11,312 bases of DNA from Actinomycetes bacterium (GCA_023336855.1 JAMBLK010000188.1:1-11312); one strand, 5' to 3'; counted from the stretch's first letter, positions 1 to 7,598 are shown. Program-made: numbers and translations. Notes: a model not told the origin generated them from the letters alone.

Positions 1-977
1 TCGTGGAGCCTGATCCTCGGCAAGTCCATCTTGGCGAGTAGCCGATCGAAGGTCTGGGAGAAGTAGTCGGGGTGGAGGGGATCGCCGTCCGAGCGGGCGA
101 ACACGAATCCCGAGTCGTCCGTCCTGACGCCGGTTTGCATGTAGGTCTCGAGTTGCTGCTTGCGCCACGACCGCAAGACGGCGACGGTGCGTTCGTCGAG
201 GTCTATGGTGCGAAGACTGTGGGCGCTCTTGACGTCCGAGACGACCAACTGGTAGTCGGGCGCCGTCACGGTCTGGGCCACCGAGAGTCGGGCGTTGTCG
301 AAGTCGATGACCCTCCAGGTGAGACCGAGCAGCTCGCCCCGCCGCATCCCGGTGTTGGCCTTGACGTAGAACGCAGCGTAGAGGTCGTGGTCCTCGACCA
401 GCTTCAAGAAGCCTCGTAGTTCGTCGGCGTTCCAGGCCTTCATCTTCGGGCGGGCGTGGGTTGAGATCTTTGGTGGGTCGGCGAGGTCGGCGACGTTGCG
501 AGCTACCGACCCCTTGCGGTGGGCGTCGGCGAGCGCCTTGTGGATCACGGCATGTACCAGCCGCACGGTCTTCGGTTCGAGGGCACCACCGCCTTTGTTC
601 CGTCTTCCGTTGCTGAGGAGCTTGGCGTAGAGGTTGTCGAGATCCTCCGGGGTGAGGCGCTGAATCGGGATTGCACCTATGTATGGAACGACGTGGAGTC
701 TGATGTTCCGCTGATATGACGAGAAGGTCGACGCTGCAAGGGGCTGCTTCTGGGTCGGTAGCCAACGCTCGAGGTATTCGCCGAGGGTGATCCTCTCCGG
801 TGGCCGGTATTCGCCGTCGTGATGTCGCTTGACCAACTCAACAAGGAGGCGTTCGGCTTCTTTTCGGGTCGAGCCAGCGGCATGCCAGCGGTGTTTTCCC
901 TTGCCTGTCCCCGGGTCTATGCCTTCGTAGATGACCGCGTAGTAGCGGTTGCCCTTCTTAGCGATGTGGCCTCTCAT
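1..977 (-). CDS. int: Tyrosine-recombinase integrase, C-terminus cut off by the window edge
   Basis: Site-specific recombinase that would integrate and excise the element. Reading the minus strand from ATG at 977 gives 325 residues without a stop. Residues ~1-58 look like an AP2-type arm-binding domain (RYYAVIYEG...GKHRWHAAGSTRKEAE). Residues ~62-165 are the SAM-like core-binding domain (TLGEYLERWL...TPEDLDNLYAKLL). The catalytic domain follows, with the first catalytic Arg at R212 in TGMRRGEL and the beta-hairpin Lys at K250 in VKSAHSLRTIDL. The frame leaves the window at IRLH, the His of the HxxR box, so HxxR, H/W and the Tyr nucleophile (about 55-65 residues by family length) are unseen. 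GGAGG at 985-989 lies 7 nt upstream of the start. The start codon overlaps the stop of the XRE gene (ATGA), suggesting translational coupling. The outward direction matches an integrase next to its attachment site. Confidence 0.93.
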   Translation of the reverse strand, partial: MRGHIAKKGNRYYAVIYEGIDPGTGKGKHRWHAAGSTRKEAERLLVELVKRHHDGEYRPPERITLGEYLERWLPTQKQPLAASTFSSYQRNIRLHVVPYIGAIPIQRLTPEDLDNLYAKLLSNGRRNKGGGALEPKTVRLVHAVIHKALADAHRKGSVARNVADLADPPKISTHARPKMKAWNADELRGFLKLVEDHDLYAAFYVKANTGMRRGELLGLTWRVIDFDNARLSVAQTVTAPDYQLVVSDVKSAHSLRTIDLDERTVAVLRSWRKQQLETYMQTGVRTDDSGFVFARSDGDPLHPDYFSQTFDRLLAKMDLPRIRLH

Positions 978-1699
978 CTCTTTTCCTCCGTTGGTGGCCG
1001 ATGCTGGCTTGTTCCGTCTGATGTCACCTCGTCCACAGATGGCGTAACTGCCGGGGCGTGCCCATCGAGGTATGTGAAGTCTTCGTCGTGGGTGTGTTCG
1101 GCGATGAACCCCCGGATGCCGACCTGGCGGAGGTGGTCGACCATCCGGCCGAGCTCCTCAACGGCGCTGTCGAGCGAGTCGGCGTGTTCGTCGAGGAGCG
1201 CGAGAAGCAGTTCTTTGCGGCGCTCCTGGTAGCTCCATTGCTTTGCAGCGGCAGGGACGCCAGTGATCTTCTCTACGGTTTCTTCGGCTGCGGTGGGGTC
1301 GGTGACGCCGATCTGACGGAGCCGTTCGTAGAGCGGTTCAAGCTGGTGGGGTTGTCCAAGCAACACGGCGTACAGCTCGTCGACGGGGCGGGTGGTGGAT
1401 CGCATGACCCGGTAATCACCAGGTGGGGGGAGTAGGAACCACAGGATTGGCAGGTCGAAGGTCATGGCGAAGATCAGCAGCTCGTGAGCGTCGAACTCTC
1501 GCCGCCGTTCTCCGTCCCACGCTCGCTCGATGGAAGAGACGCCGGCTTGGGTGAGGCGTTGGCCGAGATAGGGCTCGAGCCGGTCGGCGAGCTCTTCTTG
1601 GGTCCATCCGCGTAGTTGGCGGGCTTCTCGGATGTTGTAGGCGACGACCTGGTTGAGATCGATGTCCTCGGGCGGGACCGGATTGGGATTCTTAGTCAT
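974..1699 (-). CDS. XRE-family helix-turn-helix transcriptional regulator
   Basis: 241-residue DNA-binding protein, probably the element's repressor. Residues ~19-75 form an XRE-type HTH (VVAYNIREARQLRGWTQEELADRL...LTQAGVSSIERAW). This is followed by a hydrophobic stretch (LPILWFLLPPPGDYR) and a helical, charged C-terminal part with no recognised domain. I chose ATG at 1699 because homologous HTH proteins begin only a short way before the domain. An in-frame ATG at 1747 would add 16 unconvincing residues and sits inside the divergent promoter region; neither start has a clear ribosome binding site. The stop overlaps the integrase ATG, so the two are probably one transcript and the regulator likely controls integrase as well as itself. 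The facing gene is an excisionase-like HTH protein, the usual arrangement of a decision switch. What it binds, and any inducer, cannot be seen. Confidence 0.88.
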   Translation of the reverse strand: MTKNPNPVPPEDIDLNQVVAYNIREARQLRGWTQEELADRLEPYLGQRLTQAGVSSIERAWDGERRREFDAHELLIFAMTFDLPILWFLLPPPGDYRVMRSTTRPVDELYAVLLGQPHQLEPLYERLRQIGVTDPTAAEETVEKITGVPAAAKQWSYQERRKELLLALLDEHADSLDSAVEELGRMVDHLRQVGIRGFIAEHTHDEDFTYLDGHAPAVTPSVDEVTSDGTSQHRPPTEEKR

Positions 1700-1794
1700 C
1701 ACCGAAGGATACACAAACTGCTGCTTGTGGTTGTAATGCACTGGCATTCTGATATGATACTACTTGAGAGCAGTGTCAACAAAGGTTGTCGTTT
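1700..1794. promoter_or_regulatory. Divergent promoter/operator between XRE-int and the excisionase-like gene
   Basis: Plus-strand promoter: TTGTAA (1731-1736), 16-bp spacer, TATGAT (1753-1758), predicting transcription from about 1765 into the gene at 1795. On the minus strand a perfect TTGACA lies at 1779-1774; the best -10 is weaker (TATCAG at 1754-1749, spacing 19). Possible operators are an inverted repeat AATGC-ACTG-GCATT (1735-1748), which sits inside the plus promoter spacer, and CACAA-N8-TTGTG (1712-1729). The overlapping arrangement would let one bound repressor affect both directions. The promoter calls come from reading motifs only. Confidence 0.6.
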
Positions 1795-2190
1795 ATGTCT
1801 GACAAGGTGGTTTCGGTTCTTCTGACCGTGGAGGAAGCCGGGGTACTGCTGCGGATCGGGCGGACCAAGGCGTACGCCATGGCGAGAGAGTGGCGTGAGA
1901 CCGATGGTCGGTCGGGTCTTCCGGTGGTCGATCTGGGTCATGTGCTTCGGGTACCACGCCGAGCCCTTGAAGAGTTGATCGGTGCTGAGCTGACCGACGC
2001 CGACAGCCCCTTCCAGTTCGAGCAGACCAAGGAACAGGGTCAACTGCCAGCAGCAGCAGAGTCACCGATCGCCGAATCCACCGACATGGAATCTGCCAGG
2101 ACCCCTTTGACGATGCAGCGAACCCGACGACGCCAAGAGCGAATCGCCAACCAGCTCGATCTGTTCGACTCGCAGCCAAGGTCCAACTGA
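1795..2190 (+). CDS. Small MerR-like/excisionase-type helix-turn-helix protein
   Basis: 131-residue protein. Residues ~10-62 match the HTH_17/excisionase fold: LTVEEAGVLLRIGRTKAYAMARE, a short wing, then VVDLGHVLRVPRRALEELI, the typical 'LG..lRVPr.AL..l' ending. In integrative elements such proteins are usually recombination directionality factors or activators. Its position facing the repressor-integrase pair and just before the relaxase suits either role. The C-terminal ~65 residues are polar (rich in Q, E, S, R) and unlike a minimal excisionase of 60-70 residues, so it may also regulate transfer genes. I start at ATG 1795 because AAAGG (1781-1785) is 9 nt upstream; an in-frame TTG at 1786 directly abuts that site and is less likely. 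Confidence 0.78.
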   Translation: MSDKVVSVLLTVEEAGVLLRIGRTKAYAMAREWRETDGRSGLPVVDLGHVLRVPRRALEELIGAELTDADSPFQFEQTKEQGQLPAAAESPIAESTDMESARTPLTMQRTRRRQERIANQLDLFDSQPRSN

Positions 2191-2203
2191 GGACGGAGAC
2201 CCC

Positions 2204-2284
2204 ATGAAGAATCAACCCGAACTCCGGACGATGATCGACAGACGAGTGCACACCTGCGGTCATGGGCGAGGAGGCGTGTCGTGA
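2204..2284 (+). CDS. Possible 26-residue leader peptide coupled to the relaxase
   Basis: ATG at 2204 is preceded by GGAG (2195-2198) at 5-nt spacing and opens 26 codons (MKNQPELRTMIDRR, then a Cys/His/Gly-containing end). Its TGA (2282-2284) overlaps the relaxase GTG in the arrangement GTGA. The same stop/start overlap is used by the metal-sensor/ATPase and AbiEi/AbiEii pairs in this window, which supports real translation. No known family is recognisable at this length. It may be a small protein or only a device that sets relaxase translation; it could also be chance. Confidence 0.4.
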   Translation: MKNQPELRTMIDRRVHTCGHGRGGVS

Positions 2285-4950
2285 CAGTCCGGGTGACCAC
2301 GCTGAAGGGGGTGGGAGCGGGCCGCTACTACACGGAGCACCTGCCGTCCTACTACCTCGACGGCGACGAACCTCCGGGTCGGTGGTGGGGTCGCGGCGCC
2401 GACCGACTTGGCCTTTCGAAAGAGATCGACCCGGAGGCGTTCCTGGCCGTGATGGCCGGGCACGACCCGGCGACGGAGCGGCATCTCGGCCGTCGCATGG
2501 GTGAGGAGTCGGTTCGTGGGTACGACGCAACCTTCTCCGCCCCCAAGTCGGTATCCGTCATGTTCGCTCTCGGTGATTCGGAGATGCGCCGGCAGGTCGT
2601 TGAGGCGCATGAGCGGGCGGTAGAGGCGGTACTCGGCTGGGTCGAGACCCATGCGCACACGCGGATGCGTCTCCGCGGCCACATCGTATGTGTCGATACC
2701 GAAGGGATCATGGTCGGCGTGTTTCGTCAGCACACCAGCCGCAAGCTCGACCCTCAGTTGCATACCCATGCGGTGATCGCCAACCGGGTCGCCGCACCAG
2801 ACGGCCGTTGGCTTGCCCTGGACGCCCGTACCATCAAGGTCGACCAACGGACGCTCTCCGCGCTGTATCACGCCAATCTCCGTGCCGAGATGACTCGGCG
2901 TCTCGGAGTCCGCTGGGAGTCGCCTGAACACGGGATCGCCGAAATCGCCGATATCGACCCGGAGGTGTTGGCCGAGTTCTCCCAACGTGCGACTGACCTG
3001 CAGCGTCGTCTCGACGAGAAGCTCGCCCGCTTCCGCGTCGACCTGGACAGGAGTCCGACCCCCAGCGAACGATGGAGGTTGGAACGGGAGGCGGCCGTGG
3101 ACAGCCGACCTTCCAAGCCCCACGGAACCTCCGCGGCGGAGCTGCGGCAAGAGTGGGAGGAACGAGTACGGGCACTGGGCTGGGTCCCGGATCGGATCGT
3201 CGAGAGCGTCATTGGCCGCCAGACTGGCCTTGAGGGGATCGACGTGGCAACGGCCTCACAGTTGGTCGAACAGGCCCTTGGTTCCCTCGCCGAGCGCCAG
3301 TCGACCTGGCGACCCGCTGAGCTGGTCCGAGAACTCGCCGCAGCGACACCCACCACGATCACCGCCGACGCCGCAGAGTTGACCGACTTCCTTCAGCGGC
3401 TGGCTGACCACGCCACTACCGATCGCTGCATCGACGTATCCCGACCGATCTCTGCAGGTGCGGCGTTGCGCCGCGACGGCAGACCCATCAGCGAATCCGC
3501 CATGGACCGCGCCCTCACCACCGAAGGAATCCTCAACGAAGAGGAAAGGCTCATCGCGTGGGCCAATCGGCGCCGCAATTTCCACACCTCGGCAACTCCG
3601 ATCATCCGCCACGGGGAGCGGCTCACCCGGATACAGGCGGAGGCGGCAGCGGTCGTCGCCGGTACCGGTGGGCTGGAGCTAGTCGTCGGTCCCGCCGGTT
3701 CAGGGAAGACCACCATGCTGGCCTCGGCCGTCGCCGAGCTGCGAGCTCAAGGTCGCCCGGTCTTCGGAGTGGCGCCTACCGCGGCAGCAGCCGACGTGCT
3801 CGCCGTCGAAACCGGCATGGCAGCCGACACCATGGACAAGCTCCTCACCGAACACCGCCATCCGGCCCGGCCACCCGACGTCGCCTACGACCTACCGGAA
3901 GGGGCCACCGTGATCGTCGACGAGGCTGGCACCGCTCCCACTCCCAAGCTGGCAGAACTCGCTCGGCTTGCCGACCGCCGCGAGTGGCGGGTCGTCCTCG
4001 TTGGCGACCCCCGCCAGTTCTCCGCCGTCGGTCGCGGCGGCATGTTCGGCCACCTCATCGATGCCCACGGCTGTGTCGAGCTCGATCAGGTCCACCGATT
4101 CCACCACGACTGGGAACGCCATGCCAGTCTCCGCCTCCGCAATGGCGACCCGGCCGTGCTCACCGAATACGAGCGACGCGGAAGACTCCACGACGGCACC
4201 CTCAACCAGATGGATGAAGATGTCATCACCGCCTGGCAGCAAGCCCGAGGGCACGGCCAGACGGTGGCGCTCATGGCCAACAGCACAGACACCGTCACCC
4301 GCCTCAACCGGCTCGCCCAACACACCCGCATCGAGACAGGCGAACTCGACCCCGACGGACTCTCCGCCCAAGTCGGCGACGACTCGATGCTGATCGGCGA
4401 CGAGGTCGTCACCCGCCGCAACGACCGAAGCCTCCGCACCGACCGCGGGTCGATGGTCAAGAACCGCGACCACTGGACCGTCAGCGGCATTCACTCCGAC
4501 GGTGATGTCACGCTCGACGGACGCACCGGCACGATCCGGCTGCCGGGAGAGTATGTCGCCGAGGATCTCGAACTCCGCTACGCACAGACCAGCCACGCCA
4601 CCCAAGGCAGAACCGTCGATGTCGCCCTCCTCCTCGTCGACACCCCCACCGACAGCCGCGGCATCTACACCCCCATGACCCGAGGACGAGACGCCAACCA
4701 CGCCTACGTCGCTGTCGAAGACAACGAGACCGCTCTCGATGTTCTCGCCCAGGCCGTCGGCCGCGACTGGATCGACCAGCCCGCGGTAGCCCGGAGAGCT
4801 CAGCTCGATCCTCCTCCCGACCGGCAACTCTCCGACCCCGGTGACGAAGACGACTACGCCAAACGTGAACGGAGCATCCTCCACAGCATTGAGCGGCGCC
4901 GGGCACGCGCTAGAGGGGCGGAGCGCACGGCGGGGCGTGGCCTGGTTTGA
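2281..4950 (+). CDS. MobF (TrwC/TraI-like) conjugative relaxase-helicase
   Basis: 889-residue protein expected to nick oriT, stay joined to the DNA 5' end and unwind the strand for transfer. The relaxase domain spans residues ~1-310. It has the paired tyrosines Y16/Y17 and Y24/Y25, at the same eight-residue separation as in TrwC, and the metal-binding His triad H151, H161, H163 (HTSRKLDPQLHTH). The RecD-like helicase domain spans ~445-815: Walker A GPAGSGKT (470-477), Walker B VIVDEAG (544-550), motif III VLVGDPRQFSAVG (572-584), and the C-terminal motifs SHATQGRTVD (771-780) and TPMTRGRD (797-804). The tail (~830-889) is charged and probably disordered. Start GTG 2281 has GAGGAGG (2268-2274) 6 nt upstream. 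It is slightly shorter than TrwC but appears intact. No coupling protein or mating-pair gene accompanies it, so transfer would need a helper. Confidence 0.95.
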   Translation: MTVRVTTLKGVGAGRYYTEHLPSYYLDGDEPPGRWWGRGADRLGLSKEIDPEAFLAVMAGHDPATERHLGRRMGEESVRGYDATFSAPKSVSVMFALGDSEMRRQVVEAHERAVEAVLGWVETHAHTRMRLRGHIVCVDTEGIMVGVFRQHTSRKLDPQLHTHAVIANRVAAPDGRWLALDARTIKVDQRTLSALYHANLRAEMTRRLGVRWESPEHGIAEIADIDPEVLAEFSQRATDLQRRLDEKLARFRVDLDRSPTPSERWRLEREAAVDSRPSKPHGTSAAELRQEWEERVRALGWVPDRIVESVIGRQTGLEGIDVATASQLVEQALGSLAERQSTWRPAELVRELAAATPTTITADAAELTDFLQRLADHATTDRCIDVSRPISAGAALRRDGRPISESAMDRALTTEGILNEEERLIAWANRRRNFHTSATPIIRHGERLTRIQAEAAAVVAGTGGLELVVGPAGSGKTTMLASAVAELRAQGRPVFGVAPTAAAADVLAVETGMAADTMDKLLTEHRHPARPPDVAYDLPEGATVIVDEAGTAPTPKLAELARLADRREWRVVLVGDPRQFSAVGRGGMFGHLIDAHGCVELDQVHRFHHDWERHASLRLRNGDPAVLTEYERRGRLHDGTLNQMDEDVITAWQQARGHGQTVALMANSTDTVTRLNRLAQHTRIETGELDPDGLSAQVGDDSMLIGDEVVTRRNDRSLRTDRGSMVKNRDHWTVSGIHSDGDVTLDGRTGTIRLPGEYVAEDLELRYAQTSHATQGRTVDVALLLVDTPTDSRGIYTPMTRGRDANHAYVAVEDNETALDVLAQAVGRDWIDQPAVARRAQLDPPPDRQLSDPGDEDDYAKRERSILHSIERRRARARGAERTAGRGLV

Positions 4951-5108
4951 CGGTCAGCTGACATGCGCTGTCCGATCGCCTCAGGTCCGCTCGCCTTGAA
5001 TCACGAGATGGCGGAGGACATGAAACTACAATCGTTGACACAGATGATGACCGCATCCACCAAGCGAGCTGAGCACATGGACCAACCGTCCGCTCGCGGC
5101 GCGGACAC

Positions 5109-5134
5109 GCGGGCCACTCCGATGGGAGGCCCGC
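5109..5134. repeat. Inverted repeat, 7-bp arms (stem-loop)
   Basis: Arms GCGGGCC (5109-5115) and GGCCCGC (5128-5134) are perfect complements with 12 nt between them. After a 2-nt bulge, three further inner pairs (TCC/GGA) can form. GC-rich stems without a T-run are common as terminators in high-GC bacteria, but nicking sites of relaxases are also typically beside such repeats. Confidence 0.55.
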
Positions 5135-5163
5135 CTATGTCGCGTGCCGCTGTCATCGAGAAC

Positions 5164-5181
5164 CTGACGGGGCCCCGTCAG
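5164..5181. terminator. Perfect 18-bp palindrome, candidate bidirectional terminator or oriT repeat
   Basis: CTGACGGGGCCCCGTCAG equals its own reverse complement. As RNA it can fold on either strand into a 7-bp hairpin with a 4-nt loop, which suits a shared terminator for the converging relaxase and ATPase genes. No T-tract follows on either side. It shares the CTGAC/GTCAG ends with the smaller palindrome at 4953-4962. A role in oriT or as a protein binding site is equally possible from sequence alone. Confidence 0.45.
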
Positions 5182-5283
5182 TTGGTCCGATCGTCCATTC
5201 CGGTCTCGGAGATCTTGCCAGGGCGCCGATGGGGTCCGAGCAGTGTGCTGGCGTTCCGATCGGGGTGAAGAGGCCAGGATGCG

Positions 5284-7200
5284 TCATCGGGCCATCCGCA
5301 TGCCGTTGGCGATCACCGCGAACTCTGAGAGCTCATGGGCAAGAACGGCTGCCGGGAGGGCCAACCAACCGACGAGCGCTCCGGGGATCAACACGATCAG
5401 AATCACGAACGACAGCGCGAGATTCTGACGCACAACCCGGCGCGTACGGCGACCGATCCGTACGGCGTCGACAAGTCGGGTCAGGTCGTCGGCCATGAGC
5501 ACGACGTCTGCCGTTTCAAGGGCGACATCGCTGCCGGCTGCCCCCATTGCAATGCCGACGTCTGCAGCGGCCAAGGCCGGCGCATCATTCACGCCGTCAC
5601 CGACCATGCCGACGTGGCCGTGCGTCTCTCCGAGCGCTCGCACGGCGGTTGATTTCTCCTCGGGACGAAGCTCTGCGTCATAGGCGTCGACCCCCACCTC
5701 TGTCGCGACGGCAGCGGCAGTGCGTTGATTGTCTCCGGTCAACATCACTAGTTGCTCAATACCGAGCGAGTGGAGTTGCTGTATGGCGTCCCGAGCGTTT
5801 TCTCGGATGACGTCGGCGATCCCGAGCAGACCGAGAGCCCGGTCGGGGTCGGCGACGACGATCACGGTGAGGCCCCGGTCCTGAAGCGACGCAATGGTTG
5901 CCGATGCGGCATCGAGGTTCACACCGTTGTTGGCGGCAAGGCTTGGCGAGCCAACCGTGTAACGGATGCCCTCGATGGTCGCTTCGGCTCCTGCACCGAC
6001 CAAGGAACGAAACTTGGTGATAGGCGGTGGGTCAACCCCAGCTTCCTGTGAGTAGTCGCATACAGCGCGAGCCAGCGGATGCTCCGATCGGCTCTCTACA
6101 GCGGCCGCGATGGAGACGATCCGGTCCTCCGTGAACTTGTTGAGGGGGAGCACCTCAACCACCTTGGGCTTTCCCCGTGTTAGCGTCCCCGTCTTGTCGA
6201 GGGCCAGAACGCGCACGACAGCCAGACTCTCGAGATGGACCCCGCCTTTGATCAGGACACCGTGTCGTCCCGCATTGCCCATCGCAGCCACATAGGTGAC
6301 AGGTATCGAGATCACCAGAGCACACGGCGCAGCTGCTACGAGTACCGTGGCAGCGCGCAGCATCCATGTCGACCAATCACCGGTCACGATTCCCCCGACG
6401 AGGGCGACCAACGCGCCACCGGCGAGCACGGCAGGGGAGTAGCGGCGTGAGAACTTGCGCATCCTGCGTTCGCTGTGACCCTTCTGCTCCTGAGCCTCGG
6501 TCACCAAATGGACGATCCTTGCCAGGGTGTTGTCCGCCGACGTTGCAGTAGCCGCCACCACCAGGGCGCCCGACGTGTTCAGCGTGCCCGCGAATACCTG
6601 GTCTCCAGGAACCTTCTCAACTGGGATCGGCTCACCGGTCACCGAAGACTCATCAATCGCAGACTCGCCATCTTCGACTGTCCCGTCGGTGGCGACGGCC
6701 TGACCTGGTCGCACCAGGAACCTGTCATCAACTCGCAGCTGGTCGACATCGATGACCTCCTCACCGCCCCCCGGGATCAGCCGGGTCGCCCGCTTCGGAG
6801 CCAGATCCATCAACGCTCGGATCGCATGACGGGTTCGATCCTCGGTGAACTCCTCGAGCGCTTCCGAGATCGAGTACAAGAACGCCAGGGTTGCCGCCTC
6901 ACCCCACAGACCCAGCACACCAGCCGTCAACGCGGCGACCGTCATCAGCAACTCGATTCCTACCACCCGGTCCTCGACCAGCAACTCGATCGCCTCGGCG
7001 GCGAAGAAACGGGCTCCAACCACCGTTGCTACGACGAAGACCCAGGTGCTCAGAATCCCGGCACCACTCAGCCCGCTGACGAACCCGACCACCAGCAAGA
7101 TCCCCGAGGCTGCAGACCACTGCACCTCCCGGTTTCTCCAGAACCGCTCCCCACCCATGTCGATCACGTCGTCGTCGGATGCTGCCTCTCCGCTGCTCAC
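5284..7200 (-). CDS. P1B-type heavy-metal efflux ATPase (Cd/Zn/Pb class likely)
   Basis: 638-residue inner-membrane pump. Motifs: actuator TGEP (188-191), APCALVISIP in the metal-binding transmembrane helix (291-300), phosphorylation site DKTGT (335-339), the P1B hallmark HP in SEHPLA (374-375), nucleotide/hinge motifs TGDN (488-491) and GDGVNDAP (534-541), and HELSEF in the last helix (622-627). About eight hydrophobic segments can be placed (four before the actuator, two around 256-305, two near 594-632). There is no N-terminal CxxC metal-binding domain. The metal helix has APC rather than the usual CPC of ZntA/CadA or SPC of P1B-4 pumps, so exact metal choice is uncertain. The GTG start overlaps the stop of the CmtR-like sensor gene (GTGA), which points to Cd/Pb/Zn export under that regulator. 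An alternative ATG start lies at 7158. The gene appears intact. Confidence 0.92.
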   Translation of the reverse strand: MSSGEAASDDDVIDMGGERFWRNREVQWSAASGILLVVGFVSGLSGAGILSTWVFVVATVVGARFFAAEAIELLVEDRVVGIELLMTVAALTAGVLGLWGEAATLAFLYSISEALEEFTEDRTRHAIRALMDLAPKRATRLIPGGGEEVIDVDQLRVDDRFLVRPGQAVATDGTVEDGESAIDESSVTGEPIPVEKVPGDQVFAGTLNTSGALVVAATATSADNTLARIVHLVTEAQEQKGHSERRMRKFSRRYSPAVLAGGALVALVGGIVTGDWSTWMLRAATVLVAAAPCALVISIPVTYVAAMGNAGRHGVLIKGGVHLESLAVVRVLALDKTGTLTRGKPKVVEVLPLNKFTEDRIVSIAAAVESRSEHPLARAVCDYSQEAGVDPPPITKFRSLVGAGAEATIEGIRYTVGSPSLAANNGVNLDAASATIASLQDRGLTVIVVADPDRALGLLGIADVIRENARDAIQQLHSLGIEQLVMLTGDNQRTAAAVATEVGVDAYDAELRPEEKSTAVRALGETHGHVGMVGDGVNDAPALAAADVGIAMGAAGSDVALETADVVLMADDLTRLVDAVRIGRRTRRVVRQNLALSFVILIVLIPGALVGWLALPAAVLAHELSEFAVIANGMRMAR

Positions 7201-7538
7201 AGTTCACGGCTCGTCGTGTAGTTCGGACAGAGCTCGACCTCGTGGCCGATCTCGGTGAGCAGCTCTTCGGCACTGCGCAACAGCGCAACGACTTCAGGGA
7301 ACGCGACCCGGTAGAACATCTGTCGACCCTCGACGCGCGCCTCGACCAGCCCACAATCGCGCAGGCAAGCAACATGGCTCGAGATAGTGGATTGCGAACG
7401 ACCCAACGTTTCAACGAGATCGGTTACCCGTCGCTCCCCATCAGCAAGCTCCGCCAGAATCGCCAAACGGGTCCGGTCACCGAACCCACGAAACAACTTC
7501 GCAGCCACATCCGTATCGGATCTCGTAGACCCAGCCAT
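7197..7538 (-). CDS. ArsR/SmtB-family metal sensor, CmtR-like (Cd/Pb)
   Basis: 113-residue winged-helix repressor, start ATG 7538 with GAGG (7545-7548) 6 nt upstream. The HTH is RVTDLVETLGRSQSTISSHVACLRDCGLV (residues ~37-65, recognition helix within it) followed by the wing EGRQMFYRV. Cysteines C58 and C62 lie in the CLRDC segment of the recognition helix, and a third, C104, is in the C-terminal ELCPNY. This closely follows Mycobacterium CmtR, where C57, C61 and C102 bind Cd(II) or Pb(II) and release DNA. I infer that it represses itself and the downstream ATPase and is relieved by Cd/Pb. In-frame codons continue upstream to 7706, but that extension would cover the promoter and looks non-protein-like. 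An ATG at 7556 is a less likely start. Confidence 0.9.
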   Translation of the reverse strand: MAGSTRSDTDVAAKLFRGFGDRTRLAILAELADGERRVTDLVETLGRSQSTISSHVACLRDCGLVEARVEGRQMFYRVAFPEVVALLRSAEELLTEIGHEVELCPNYTTSREL

Positions 7539-7560
7539 CGCAGTCCTCACAATCATCGAC

Positions 7561-7598
7561 CACCGCCGATATAAGCGGTACCGACCGATAATTGTCAA
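7561..7598 (-). promoter_or_regulatory. Promoter/operator of the metal-resistance operon
   Basis: A perfect -35 TTGACA lies at 7598-7593 and a partial -10 TATATC at 7573-7568, with a long 19-bp spacer. Transcription would begin near 7560, about 20 nt before the chosen sensor start. Direct repeats CCGATA (7566-7571 and 7585-7590), spaced 19 bp or nearly two helical turns, overlap the -10 and the spacer, and CGGTACCG (7576-7583) is a palindrome between them. These are plausible repressor contacts; no site was matched to a known CmtR operator. Confidence 0.6.

Larger units (their letters stand above)
4951..5283. other. Non-coding gap between convergent relaxase and ATPase genes
   Basis: The two flanking genes converge here, so this stretch needs transcription stops for both. 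It holds a 10-bp palindrome GTCAGCTGAC (4953-4962) immediately after the relaxase stop, and two larger inverted repeats listed separately. A 101-codon plus-strand frame (4963-5268) exists, but it lacks a ribosome binding site, has no recognisable domain and runs through both inverted repeats, so I do not call it a gene. The gap is also the best place in the window to look for oriT. Confidence 0.6.

Noticed and set aside
2260..3150. 296-codon minus-strand frame opposite the relaxase domain
   Set aside because: It overlaps the catalytic His triad coding sequence, has no ribosome binding site or recognisable domain, and is explained as a shadow.
3892..4884. 330-codon open frame on the minus strand inside the relaxase gene
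   Set aside because: It mirrors the GC-biased codon positions of the relaxase, is low in sequence complexity (V, G, D, E repeats) and contains no domain; the plus-strand motifs there are unmistakable.
4963..5268. 101-codon plus-strand frame after the relaxase
   Set aside because: No ribosome binding site at its ATG, no domain, and it passes through two strong inverted repeats. A later in-frame ATG at 5020 has GGAGG only 2 nt away, too close to serve it.
6475..7221. 248-codon plus-strand frame opposite the ATPase N-terminal half
   Set aside because: Composition is rich in R, Q, H and P with no hydrophobic core; the minus-strand P-type ATPase accounts for the open frame.
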